Below, piece by piece: positions 1-11,412 of a stretch of 33,907 bases of DNA. This DNA is from Discostella pseudostelligera (lineage: Eukaryota > Bacillariophyta > Thalassiosirophyceae > Thalassiosirales > Thalassiosiraceae), in the NCBI GenBank assembly GCA_036940085.1, contig JALLBK010000622.1, forward strand, positions 1 to 33,907, written 5' to 3'. The notes beneath the pieces are model-generated. The model saw nothing but the letters and a program-made list of their open reading frames with translations. It made no database searches and was not told the origin of the DNA. The position numbers and the translations under genes were made by a program. Each line of letters begins with the position of its first letter. Position 1 is the stretch's first letter.

Positions 1-2192
1 GGTTGAGATGCGATATTATTGAAGGTAGAAGAAGGCAACACCTTGACTTTTTTCGGTCTCACGTTACCACCGATTCGCCCGTTTGCAACCTGACATGAAG
101 ATTTTACATTGCTGTCACAATTGTCTACTACACTCTCTTCTTGTGCTCGTTGGTCGTTCAATTGGGAAGTAGAAACCTTTGCATCATCGGGCAACGATCC
201 GCCACCGGGCGTTGTTAAATCCACTACTTGCAACTCACCACCACTTATGCAACCACCAAGTTCTTTCACTCCTTCCCTGTCAATATCAAAATGAAATCCC
301 TCCTTTGATGAAGAAACAGAATCGGAATCTTTAGCAACTACGTCGTGCAAGTCCTCGTGCTCTTCAAGATCCGGACAGAGATTTCGGTTTTTGCTCCCCC
401 CCTTCGATGCAGAAGATGCGTTTATATTGCTGGGTGTGCCTTCGGCACTGTGTTGGATCGAGTCGATAACTTTTGAATCCGCTTCTTCCGCAGCTTCGCC
501 CACACGGTCGATAAAGAATAAACACTCTTCATTCTCATGATTGATGTCATCATTCTGTGATTGGCGACGTTGCTGTTGATGCTGCTTCCTTTTCGTACCA
601 CTAACTTTGACTCCCATGACAGATGAGGCAGCTGCATCAGCAGCACCGTCGATGGACCCTTTGGCGGTAGCCGCCGCTACCGAACCAACACCACCACAAT
701 CATTACTAGCAGCAGCGGATGCAGATTGGATAGCATCCATTGTACGCAGCAGCGAGGACTCCGTCAACAAAGGACATCCATCTCCTCCTTCGCCATGTAG
801 GGGACGACCACTTCTGCCCAATAACATTACTTCATCATCAGCATCATCATTTGCATGAACGATATCATCATTATCATCACTGTCAACATCATCATCTCCA
901 ATAAACACAACATCTCCGCCATTATTCCTCGACATCGCCGCCGAGGCCGATGGTGATTCACACTCCACCACCCCCCAAAGGCACATATCCACATCACTGG
1001 CAAAACAACACACTTCTTGGGTGGCAAAGGAACCAAAGGGGACAACACGCACACCTCGTTGTTCGTCCGCAGTGGCATTACGACCTTCCGTTCCGCCTCC
1101 CAGCCTCCCCCTGCCTCCTCCTGCTGTTCCATTATGTTTCGCTCCGTTCTTATTATTACGATAGGATGATGAGGATGGAATGCCCAATAATGCAGAGGTA
1201 GCCTGCTCAGCAACATGATCTAAAAATTTCTCCCTTGCCCGTCGTTCAGTGTGAGTCAATCGAACATATATGGAAAAGGAATGCAGTTCGTCATCAATGG
1301 CTTGAAGTATGGTTTCGGAGGGTAATTGGGGCAATGTAGTTGTTGCAGATGAGGACGATGGCATTGCTGTTGTTATTGTTGATGATGACGACGTGGTTGC
1401 TTCTGTTGTTGTTGCTTCAGTTGTTGCTGCCACCGATGATGTGTTTATTGCTGTTATTAAGGATGGTGATGCCCCCGAAGTAGAAGCGGTAGTATGATTG
1501 TCACGAAAGCGTTCTTGCGATTCAGCATCGAACCATGGCACGTCCGAGTACTTTACATGATGATCACTATTATTTGTGTTGGTATTGAAGGAGTACCGAT
1601 TGTTATTGTTGTTGATAGGATTGCTGCTTCCTCCAGGTAGCCTCATGTGATAATTGGAAGTTGTTTTTTTATTACCCCGAATCTTGGAGTTGCTTCTGGT
1701 GTTGCGCATACTACTGCGATCATTACTCCTCCCACCACCACCACCACCACCACCACCACCACCACCACTCGCTTTCCGAATTCTTTTTTTTGTTTTTGAG
1801 AAGTTCAAGTTGTTGCCCAGAGATGATGATATCGCCGATGACTCCTTTGCTTGCCTGCTGGCGAGTAGGTAGGTGGCTTTAATAATTTCATTTGCCTTGA
1901 CCGCTGCCACTCGTTTCTTGATGGAATAATCATTTCGTTTGGTCGACGACTTGGCAATTGTATGATGTTTCGATTTTGGGATCACCTTCGTCTTATTATT
2001 CTTGTTCTTATTGTTAACATTGTTGCTCTTGCTGCTACTATGAGGGCTGCTGTTGCGATTGTTGGACGAAGTCGACGGCGTCGGGGGCGGCGGTGGACGT
2101 TTCGTTAGGCGACCATAATTGCCCTTGCTGCTGCTGCTGCTGCCCTTGCGACCGACGCCGTTTGATTTCGGGCTGGCCTTCGTTGCTGTCAT
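1..2192 (-). CDS. TRF4/PAPD5-type non-canonical nucleotidyltransferase, 3' part outside window
   Basis: This frame stays open from an in-frame stop at 2220-2222 to the left edge, about 730 codons from the first in-frame ATG (2190-2192), so the C-terminal half is missing. Residues 1-300 are basic and low in complexity, with Ser runs, Asn runs and a Gly12 tract. Near residue 310 comes a helix with AIDDELHSFSIYVRLTHTER, then an insert, then PFGSFAT (about 385-391) and ASDVD (about 398-402). The GS...SDVD pattern is the nucleotide-binding and first metal-binding part of polymerase-beta-type nucleotidyltransferases. The preceding helix fits the TRF4/PAPD5 group, which adds 3' tails to RNA for nuclear surveillance. 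After the DVD pair lies a roughly 280-residue acidic, Ser-rich insert before the edge, so the third catalytic Asp should lie outside the window. The upstream stop and divergent neighbour support this start, although a 5' exon cannot be excluded. Confidence 0.72.
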   Translation of the reverse strand, partial: MTATKASPKSNGVGRKGSSSSSKGNYGRLTKRPPPPPTPSTSSNNRNSSPHSSSKSNNVNNKNKNNKTKVIPKSKHHTIAKSSTKRNDYSIKKRVAAVKANEIIKATYLLASRQAKESSAISSSLGNNLNFSKTKKRIRKASGGGGGGGGGGGGRSNDRSSMRNTRSNSKIRGNKKTTSNYHMRLPGGSSNPINNNNNRYSFNTNTNNSDHHVKYSDVPWFDAESQERFRDNHTTASTSGASPSLITAINTSSVAATTEATTTEATTSSSSTITTAMPSSSSATTTLPQLPSETILQAIDDELHSFSIYVRLTHTERRAREKFLDHVAEQATSALLGIPSSSSYRNNKNGAKHNGTAGGGRGRLGGGTEGRNATADEQRGVRVVPFGSFATQEVCCFASDVDMCLWGVVECESPSASAAMSRNNGGDVVFIGDDDVDSDDNDDIVHANDDADDEVMLLGRSGRPLHGEGGDGCPLLTESSLLRTMDAIQSASAAASNDCGGVGSVAAATAKGSIDGAADAAASSVMGVKVSGTKRKQHQQQRRQSQNDDINHENEECLFFIDRVGEAAEEADSKVIDSIQHSAEGTPSNINASSASKGGSKNRNLCPDLEEHEDLHDVVAKDSDSVSSSKEGFHFDIDREGVKELGGCISGGELQVVDLTTPGGGSLPDDAKVSTSQLNDQRAQEESVVDNCDSNVKSSCQVANGRIGGNVRPKKVKVLPSSTFNNIASQ
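1731..1766. repeat. (CCA)n trinucleotide tract coding for poly-glycine
   Basis: Twelve near-perfect CCA/CCC triplets. On the minus strand they encode twelve glycines in the N-terminal part of the TRF4-like protein. The same tract creates artificial poly-Pro and poly-His frames on the plus strand. Length polymorphism is likely. Confidence 0.85.
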
Positions 2193-2415
2193 CGTGCGCG
2201 TCGGGGACTGGAGATTTAGTTACATTCACGAGGTTGGTACTATTGATGATACTGCTACTGATACTTCCGACGTCCGACGGACTCCGTCATGGTCATCGTC
2301 AAAATCAAAAGATGCATGGAAACAATGGGTGGTCCAGACAAAATGCTAAATTAGGTTTTGTATATAACAATTCATAGCAATTCATACAGCTTCATACCGA
2401 TTTAGATCCCGCCAA
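2193..2415. promoter_or_regulatory. Divergent promoter between the TRF4-like and EP400-like genes
   Basis: Only 223 bases separate the two divergent start codons, so both genes must share this region. A TATATAA sequence lies at 2361-2367, 49 bases before the plus-strand ATG. It is followed by two copies of CAATTCATA (from 2369 and 2379). Transcription starts cannot be located from sequence alone. Confidence 0.55.
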
Positions 2416-2416
2416 A
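2407..2416. promoter_or_regulatory. E2F/DP-type site overlapping the EP400-like start codon
   Basis: TCCCGCCAAA, reverse complement TTTGGCGGGA, matches the classical E2F/DP consensus. Its last base is the A of the ATG. The same ten bases occur twice before the gene at 25016. Function is inferred from the match only. Confidence 0.4.
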
Positions 2417-5400
2417 TGACAGCCAAACGTGACGTCACCACCACCGCACCCACCAAAACCGCCGCCACTTCCATCCACCACTGCCACTTTTCAGATATCT
2501 ACGTCAACCATCACCATCAAAGAATCATATCATTCATCACCATGGTGGGGGCATCCGACGATCCCCCCCTCACGTCCTCGATCGCCAGCGATGATGGCAA
2601 CATGATAGACAATTCATCCAAAATTATTAGCAACGGCGGGGTAGAAGAAGTAGTAGATGAATTAATGGTTCGCATCATCACAAATATTACTACCGACGAT
2701 AGCAATGACAATAAAAATGGCGCCAACGACGACAATGCGTCATCTTCGTTGATGGGAGCAGTGACGAATGATAATAATAATAATTCAAGGAATGTGGCAG
2801 CGAGCAATGTCAGTGGCACTAGCGGCGATCAACCTCCCCCATCTTCATCTGCAAGTCTCGAAGCAGCTAATAGTGAACACAAAATAATACTGATGACGGC
2901 CGCGAATAATACTAATAATACTGACGCCGATGACGGCCATGCACAGCAGCAGCAGCAGCAGCAGCAAGAGGGGGAGGGGGGCGCTACCGATACTAAAATT
3001 ATCGACGACTCTTCCAATAATATTAGCTGTTCCGACGCAATTACAACGACTTCGGCTCATCAGCCTGCCATGGCTGGGGGGACATCAACATCAGTGATGG
3101 CGTCAGACAATAGTAGTGCAAGCATCTCTAAGCAGAATGACATTGTCAACAGCGACAACAGCAACCTGATGACAATGAAGAATAGTGAAAGAGATTCACA
3201 AATTATAGAAATCCTAAATCATCGTCGACAGCTATTGAATTGGGTGCGTACATGTCGGATACAAACACAAATTGTTTACAATGAAATGAGTAGTACTTGC
3301 AGCAATGAAGAAGGAGAAGTATCAGAAGTGGGGATTCATGAGAGACATACTTGTAGGCGACGAAGACGGGGATTAATTATCAACTTGTCATCGAGTGCTG
3401 CTGCTTTGCATGAATGGGAGGGATTGTATCAACCGGGGGAGGGAGTAGAGTCGGAAATTGCAGCCTACCAATCCATCACCAGCATGTCCAATCGCAACCC
3501 CAACTCGATCAAACGTCCCAGACCAATATCCTCATCATTCTTCAATAACGAAAAAAGTAGTAATAATCCACGCGATTTGCGACGGGGACCATCCGTGGGG
3601 AAAAATTCGGATGCCACTGCTCCTACTTCGAATTCAACACCTGGGGGGGAAGTCGGTCCCACCACCACTACCACCACCCTCCATGCATCTTCATCCACAG
3701 TAAAATTGTCAAATATGGTCCACGCGCAAACGCTGTCGTCGAATGTTCATAATAATTATCAGGGGAAACAATTGCACAAATTTCAACCGCTGCAGGGTGG
3801 GTCAACATCAGCATCGTTATTACCCAATCATGCATCATCCTCATCCTCAGCGGCTGCTGCTAATACTGCGGAGAAGCAAAAGAAATCTAGAAAGCGAAAG
3901 GCCAACAATAGCAACAGCAACAACAAGCATAATACCAATTTTCCCAGTACTACTCTCCCTTTTCCTCCCGGGGGACCTCCGACGCATCCGGCAATGCTGA
4001 ACAACAACTCTGCGGCACTATCATCCACCACTCCGAGGGGCGGTATGATGTCATCATTTTCAAACAATAATTTGACATCGTCGTCCGCAACAACACTTGT
4101 CCCGAGTGCGGCGGCTCTGAATTTATTGGGGCTACGAGATGGACTAATTGCCAAGTTGGATTGTTTGCTCTCCGTGCAGAAGTCAAAGAGGCAGCGGTGT
4201 GGTGGTCCTACTAATAGAAATGAAACGATTCCATCACGCATGGTTGAGACGGTGGGTGGGGATAAGCTTTCAGCATCGTCAAGGCATGTGGATCAGAGTG
4301 GTGCTAACGGGGTTGAAGTGAAGATGAGCGATGCAGCTCGTACAGGAACAGAATGCAAACCAAATAATGAGAGAGACGGAAACAACTCGATGCCATCTAT
4401 GATTAGCGAACAAAAGCCAAGTCCCATCGTGAGTCAGTTGGTGTCGAATGGAGAAGTGAAATTCGGAACTGCTCCTCCAAAATATTCATCCCTATCCGAA
4501 ATTGTGGCCGGGAAACCGAATGAACTTCACGCACAATTTCATCATCATCCCAAGCCTCCGCTACGTCTACCCATTCGACGGAAGACACAGTGGGATTGTG
4601 TTTTGGACGAAATGAAATGGTCGGCTGCCGATTTCCACGAGGAACGCAAGTGGAAGATTGCCGTCGGCCAAACACTGAGTGTTTCCGTTAGGAAATACAA
4701 ACCCAAGAAGAAGTCGTCGACATCGTCATTTATGGGCATGACGCCAACTAAGTTTTCTCAAATGTCAAGAAGCGGATCAATTGTATCGTCTTCGTCGAGA
4801 TCTGCAACAATGTCACTCAATTCCTCCTCTTTGGGTACTGGTCGGTCTTCCATCGCTTGCAATGAGTGCGATAATTTTGATCCGTTATATGCCCATGTCT
4901 CCACTGAAGACGTGGAGACGGTCAAGATAATTTCACGACTACTCAGCGTGGGTGTATTGGATTATTGGGATTCTATCTCATCGTCAAGAAATGAGGGCGA
5001 GAGTGCAAGATATCAGAGGTTGCACAGATTGGTCGAATTAGAATCACTGGGTAATGAAACCGTGAAAATAGTCAAGTCCATAGAAATCGATGCACAATTC
5101 GGAGACACACGTAATAAATCCAGAGACGACGAATCGTTACAAAGTTCGAATACTTCCGGGGCAATTCGCGAGTTGCGAAATGACGAGATTTCATCACGAA
5201 TAGAATCATCACTCAAACTTGTGAATGCGTTGAAAGAGCAGGCTGCCCCGTCATCGTCAAAGACAGCCTTCTGCGATGGAAGGATGGGAGTAGAACTCGA
5301 TCAGAGACAATTGCACATAGTTCGATTTGTTGAACGTCTGTGGACAAGCACCTCGAAAAGTAGCGGGTTGAATGAGGGATGCAGTTTGAGTAAACAAACA

Positions 5401-8400
5401 GAATTCACCAATGATGCATGTAGCAGTATCTCGGCAATTGTTGGGGGAAGTTTCGGAATCGGCAAAACTGTGGCAGTTTGCGCACTGTTGTGGAGATACA
5501 GATTCGATGGTCCACAAATTATTGTTTGTTCGCCGGGTACCGTGGTAGGTATTTGTCCTCTGTGTGCACAATATTGTTGTTTATTCAGAAGATACTCAAA
5601 ATGTGTATTGCATTGTGCGGTGGTTTGGATTTCAGATCCGATGGATGCATGAACTGAAGAAATTCGATGATTTGAACTGTCGAATTTATTCCCGAGATGA
5701 TAGCCGTGCAGCTTCTTCGTACAAAGCTTCGGATGTGGTTGTTTGCGACTATGGGTCGCTTTGTGAAGTTGTTGACAGGGATGATCGATGTTTGTCAAGC
5801 GCCAACAATTTTGCCTCCATGATCTTGGATCTTCGCCACTGTGGGTCGTCAGCAACATGGGACGAACGATTAAGTGAGAATGAAAAGCATGGGCTAAAGA
5901 CTACACAGTCGCCGCTCGACAGCGTTAAATGGTGGGTGTGCTTGAACAATTTCATTGCAAAATGCCCCACTTCCATGAAGCGCCTCGTCATCGAGCAGTC
6001 GGATCACCCCCGGAACCGCCTCATCGCCCCAAATGGAGATGGCAGTTTTGGAAGCATTGGAGAACTGGAAAAACGCGTGCACAAACTACTCGCTATGAAG
6101 GTGGCCTTTGTACTTCATCCATCCAGTTTCGTTTCGGAGCGCGGATCGGTTGGAAAACGAGTTATTTCCTGGGCCAAGTTTGAAGCAAAAGTAAATAAGC
6201 CCTCGAATGAGGCACCGTCCGGAGGGGTGGGTGCTGCCATCGACCATGTTTTGCGCAACGGAAATCGCACTCTGTCATCATGGGGATGGAGTTCTGTTCT
6301 TACTGCAACTTTACAGCGCATGCGTGAATCTCTATTTGATTCGATGCTTGCGTGCTGTGAAAATGGTAGTGATACCAGAGCTGTTAGGACCAACTTCTCG
6401 TGGGAACTTCGCATTTGTTCGTTGGGAAAGTCTCAGCAAGCGGCGTATGACAAATGTTTTGCCAAAATGCGAGGGAATTCGGATGATGCAATCGCATGTG
6501 GACTTTTGGAACTTCGTAAAACATGCATTCATTCCACTCTAAATCAGATTGCTGCTTCCTTATTGGCTCCGATGCGGTGGCATGTGTTGGGCGACAGTAT
6601 TATGCGCAAGAAGGGATCATCCATGTTAACAAGTTCCGCGACGATTTCAGAACCAAGCATTCAACTTGCGAGAAAAATGATGAACAAATCGTCCAAAATG
6701 AAAGAACTACTTCGTGTTTTGGTAACAGAATGTGGTGTTGATATTGTAAGCGGATTTGAGCTTATTGAAACATTATTATCAAACGGCGATGACGACCTGG
6801 TCTCAGTGAAGAAAGTCGCAAAGAAAAATGCTAAGGTCCTCATTCTTGCAAGTTTAGTTGAAGCTCAGCTTCTCGCGTCATCCTTCTTGAGTGCAGTTGG
6901 ACTGCATCATGAGGTGCTGGTTTCTTTCGACGCCAAACGATGCGCATCATCACATCCCGCGAGTGAGTCTATTCTTTTCCCGTCGTATACGTCTTCTGCG
7001 GAGAGTGGGTATTCGTGGGCTTGGTGCCAAGCGGTTTTATCCCGATTTAACGATGTTTCCGCAGATCGATCGATCGATATTGTCATTTCATCTCCAATGA
7101 CCATATCCTCCCGAATTGGTGGTATCGGCGTGGCTAATGCGGATTTCGTGATAAGTATTGACGAGGATTGGAGTGGCCGCGAAGCATCGCATATCAATTC
7201 GATATTCTCAAAGATTTATTGGTCCGAGCGTAGACCATCGGCAGAGGCAGCGTCGTCGGAAGCGAAAGTCCCATGCAAGTTCATCAAACTTGTCTCTGGC
7301 AATTCATGTGAATTCTCATTTCTCTGCAAAGGGAACAAACACAATTGTCTCGCTGGAACAGTTAAGTCCAAGAGTGATTCTCAAAAGCAATGCAAAAAGG
7401 GTACTCGTAGATCTTCTCGGCAGTCAACGCGCACATCCAAGTTTAATCAAGATAATCCTGTCGCTAGCATCGAAAATGATTCAACAATGAAGGATCCTAC
7501 GGAACTGTGTCCAATCCAAGTGGTGCCAGACGCAGCATCAATCAGTAGTGATGGATTTGTCGTTCCTCCTGCTAAAGGTGGAAATGGACAAACTCGTACC
7601 GTTGAACAGCATTTCATTGGATCCAACGTTGTGAGGTATAGAAATTGCAAATTGTCATCCGTTTTCTATGATGTGTCGCGTTCCGGTTCAGGTATGTTGT
7701 TCCTACCGACAAATAATGGTCAGGATCGCGATGTAGGCGAACTAGCGTTCGCATGGGCCTTATTCCATGCAGAGGATCGTGCGTGTTGCCACTCGACTAC
7801 CTTCACCGGCCAATTACCAGGTTTGAATTTCGGCATTCAGCCCATTGCATCAAGTCCTACCGCCGCATTTCTTATTGATGTCATCCCTGTTGGTCGCTAT
7901 GTCGAATCCTTTAGAAGGTCTACCTCTTTCATCCCACGTGAACGAAGCGGCGAACAGATACATTTGCGTGATGAGAGACTAGTCACGGGCGAAGGCATGG
8001 CGTCAGGCAGAGATTCTACAAGCACATTCAACACTGTAGCTTCATCAATAGATCTTTGCAGAAAAACAGATCCATTTGACGACAATAAAGCTGAGCACCT
8101 GGTGTATAGCCTACCCAATGATGTCTCTAGGAAACGTAAGATATCAGCGGTGGATTACGCATCGCATGATTTTCCAACCATCATCGATCCATACGGAGAA
8201 GAGTCGGCGCAGAGCATTTTTTCCTTCTGTTATTCAGTTCTCAATAATTCATCGCTTGCTCTTGAAGATGGAAATGTTGGCAGTGAATCTTTGGTATACT
8301 TCCCATCTTTCTTTCGATACCTACTTCAAGAAAGTCAAAATAATATGATGCACGTTGGCCCTTCAGGGAAGTTTGGGGTGGCAAGTGAAAATATCGCTGA

Positions 8401-10027
8401 TGCACCAACATGTCCGTCGATTCCCACTGTCGGGTCCCCCCCATCACCACAGGTTGAAAACCACGCATCCTCTCAACTTAAAATATGCGTCGGGCTACCC
8501 GCGAACAACAACTCAGAGTTTGCATTCACAATTGAGACGAACCCACACGCTTTCAGTAGGGATCAAATCAAGGCCGGAAATGAGGAGCTGTCCTTCCACA
8601 GAAGATTACTTGTTGCTGATTTACAGAATGCAACCTCTCACCATGGCGAACTATCATTGAACTCAATGGTACTGATTTCCCAAAAGAAGCGACCACATCA
8701 TAAAATTTGTTCGAATACTCCGTTCGAATTTGCTGGACCCATTTCTGATTCATCGCGCAAAAGTTCGGATGGGGACGGTAAAAAATCTATTCACAAAAAA
8801 TTGAAGAGGCAGCAGCACCTATGCAACACTTCTTCAGCTCGAGACCAATACATTTCATATTTTCATAACGAGCGACTGCTCGAACAATCTTGCTCTGCTA
8901 GGGGAAAATGTACCGCATCGAATACTATGGGACGGTTTCAACTACATTTCCGCTTGAATGATCTAGTATCGAGTTCGTTTAGTCGGCATCGTCGAAATAT
9001 CGGGCCAGATCTTCTTGGAACTATTCCTCTTGCCAACAATGAACTCAATCACATGAAAAACAAGTTCCGCAGCGGAATCATTTTGCCAGTAGGCGTCAAA
9101 ACACCTCGCATGGCGATTTCGTTGTCAAGCTCACTGGGAGATTCATCGGAACCATGGACACGGAGAGAAGACTCCATTCTCAAAGGATGCGTTTCGCGGT
9201 ACGGCATGAACTGGCAGTTGGCAGCGTTTGCTGTCTCATCTGGAATGACTTGTCCATTTGAATCGATTGTAGGAAGGTCGGACACAACAAAACGATCTGC
9301 CGCACAATGCCAATCCCGATGGAGCTCGCTCAAATCTGATAATTCTTCTGTGACGACGGAAATGACTGAAAGGTACAGTGGTGCCGGCTCCACATCCCCG
9401 ATCGTCAGAGGAATCCCATTATTCGTTACAAAAGTAGAAGGGATGACGCGAGAATCAATAATCTTTGACAGGTCACTCCCGCACACTGGGCTGGAGCAGC
9501 AAAATGGTTCCGCGCCTCTGCTTGGTAGATCAGAGCTAGCCCTTGGATCAAAAATCGCCGAAGAACAAAACAATCACCATCTTCTTGCTCGTGTCGAAAT
9601 GCTAAAAAAGGCTTCCTTGAAACGGTTCGTCGTCAATACACCACTCCTGAGTTCCGTACCAATACACGCCTCTCATTCAGAAGCTATTCAGGCTGCTAGA
9701 GCAAGCATGCTATCCGCGGCAAGTGGTGTTGCTCCACCGCGACATGAAATGTGGCCTTTGGAGTTGCTCGATTTTCGCAAGCAGTACAACAACAAACCAA
9801 ATCAAGAACTGCACCCAGCGCCCGCGTCATCGCAATCACCTCATCGCCATCAGAGTTCAATGCCGCAACATGTTCCACATACAGTCCATCCAACTCAGCC
9901 TCCGCTGTCTCGCGAAGCTGGCCAGATTCCTCCTTCGCATCATCAGCCAGTTCATGCGCATCGAGGCCCCAATTCAAATGTTGCCTACCAATCTTCGCAG
10001 CCAAGAGCTCATCGGCATCAACATTGA
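2416..10027 (+). CDS. EP400/Eaf1-like chromatin protein: HSA, degenerate SNF2 ATPase and SANT domains
   Basis: Two exons, 2416-5544 and 5636-10027, joined in phase 0 across a 91-nt GT-AG intron, give 2506 residues. The first 700 residues are Asn/Ser/Thr-rich. An HSA domain follows at about 715-760 (WDCVLDEMKWSAADF, ERKWK). A SNF2-type core begins near 990: P-loop GGSFGIGKT (about 1009-1017) and motif Ia SPGTVIRWMHELKKF formed across the splice. At the motif II position there is MILDLRH instead of DEGH/DEAH. The second lobe keeps SSRIGGIGVANADFV and DEDWSG (about 1533-1555) but lacks the arginines of motif VI. A SANT/Myb domain lies at about 2213-2278 (EPWTRREDSILKG, YGMNWQLAAFAV), and the tail is Pro/His/Gln-rich. 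HSA + SNF2 + SANT is the EP400/Domino order (NuA4/TIP60, H2A.Z exchange); fungal Eaf1 keeps only HSA and SANT. Histone-acetyltransferase scaffolding is inferred; ATPase activity looks doubtful. Confidence 0.85.
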
Positions 10028-10234
10028 AAATCATACCTAATTCAAACAGGAACAAGGTGTTCCTACTTATCATTAATATTACAGCTACAATAATATCAGT
10101 ATAAAGTCTATCATAAGCACTTTCAAGTTATAATACGAGGATTTGCTTGCTTCATTCTTTCGGATCTAATAATTGAAATATTTTCAAATATTAATTTTCG
10201 ACACAACTTTGTCTGTTCCAAAAGTGAAAGTGTC

Positions 10235-11392
10235 ATGTCGCCAGTTGCTGATCATTCGAGTGACGACGTCAAGCTCTCGGCAGAAGAAGCCAGACAGTTT
10301 GAGAAAGCCTTCAGTGATGATGAATTTCGTAATTTGATGGCCGAGTATGTGGCTGAACTGTCAGATCCAAAGCACAAGGAGGAGCAAGAAGCCTACATTG
10401 CCCAACTCGAAGCACAGAACGAACTGCCTTCTGGACAGACCCTTATTTGGCCTTCATGGTGAGAACGATTGGAACATGTTTGTGCTAATAATAGATTATC
10501 GTCTCAATCATTGTTGTTCATTGACAGTGGTTTTGTTGTAAAAATGATGCACCTCAAGATGAGGGCGTTGAGCAATGACATGGACAAACTATTTTTGAAT
10601 ATCGTCTACTCCGAAAAACTAGCTGAACCAAATGCAATCAAATCGGAACACGGCGGCTCAACGTGGTCCATACCCTATGCGCTCGGTCCTCTTCGTTTGG
10701 AGCAAGATAAATCGGGAACCAATCTCGTTGCTACTTTTGACTGCTGCTTCAACCCCTTGAGTTTACGATACGCACACGCGAGGAAAGAATTTCTTAATCT
10801 CGCTATCAATATTGCCACCGATGCTGTGGTGAATTCATTCAAAATGTCAGGTGATGAGGTGAAAATTATTGGAGGTTATACCATTCTCAGAGGAGTGTCG
10901 TACAAGAGTGGCACACCGAAGGCATTGCTCGTTAGCATCAACACAAACAGTGGCGAAACGAAACCGAAGGAAAATAATAAACCCATCGAAGTGGTCCCGA
11001 GCGTAGATCCGGTCGTCACTGCAGTTGAATCATCAGCCGTCGAGACAAGCAGCATGAATGGAGACACGGCGACAATCCTTGTTCCTAAATATAAGATCGT
11101 GGAGCAAGGCTTGTTCGACATTGCCGATCATACAGAGAATTGTCTGATACCAAACGTAGTACCACGACGGCCCAAACATCTCATTGTCCACATCTATCTG
11201 GAGAAGTCCACGTCGTCAGCTGCTGACATCAACCTTGATGTTTCCGAGAAGGAATTGAAGATTCAACCTGATTCCAGGTGCAGATACGATCTCGCGGTGA
11301 AATTGCCACACCCAGTGAACTCCCAAAAGGGCCATGCACTCTTCGACAAGAAGCAAAGCTCATTGATTGTAAAGCTTCCAGTTGTGGCTTGA
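10235..11392 (+). CDS. PIH1-domain protein, Kintoun/DNAAF2-like dynein assembly factor
   Basis: Exons 10235-10458 and 10528-11392 are joined in phase 2 over a 69-nt intron, giving 362 residues. Residues about 18-75 contain FEKAFSDDEFRNLMAEYV, ELSDPKHKEEQEAYI and the PIH1 hallmark GFVVKM after the splice. The core includes WSIPYALGPLRLEQDKSG and FNPLSLRYA, ending with YTILRGVSYKSG. The last 80 residues form a CS/p23-like domain ending in LPHPV...GHALFDKKQSSLIVKLPV. PIH proteins act with HSP90 and R2TP; the Kintoun/MOT48 branch preassembles axonemal dynein arms in the cytoplasm. The N-terminal helix and full PIH1-CS layout favour that branch, but at 362 residues it is much shorter than animal Kintoun, so another PIH paralogue such as PIH1D1 is possible. 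A role in sperm flagella is inferred. Confidence 0.82.
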
Positions 11393-11407
11393 AAGATGTG
11401 CATCAAT

Positions 11408-11408
11408 N
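11408..11408. other. Ambiguous base (n) between convergent genes
   Basis: One undetermined base lies in the 20-base gap between the PIH1 stop (11392) and the minus-strand LRR-cap gene stop (11413-11415). It marks imperfect or heterozygous sequence exactly where the LRR-cap gene ends early. Confidence 0.95.
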
Positions 11409-11412
11409 TACA

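Noticed and set aside
1654..1882. Plus-strand frames rich in poly-Pro or poly-His
   Set aside because: They are by-products of the CCA tract, which encodes poly-Gly in the minus-strand TRF4-like gene.
2038..2229. Minus-strand frame with poly-Gln near the left divergent promoter
   Set aside because: It is the alternative frame of the AGC run that codes for Ser in the TRF4-like protein, and it ends quickly at a stop.
3828..4241. Minus-strand frame of 137 codons inside the EP400-like gene
   Set aside because: Its composition mirrors the Ser/Asn-rich sense coding sequence; there is no domain and no splice support.
5301..5858. Minus-strand frame of 185 codons across the EP400-like intron
   Set aside because: It is antisense to the conserved P-loop and motif Ia region and has no domain of its own.
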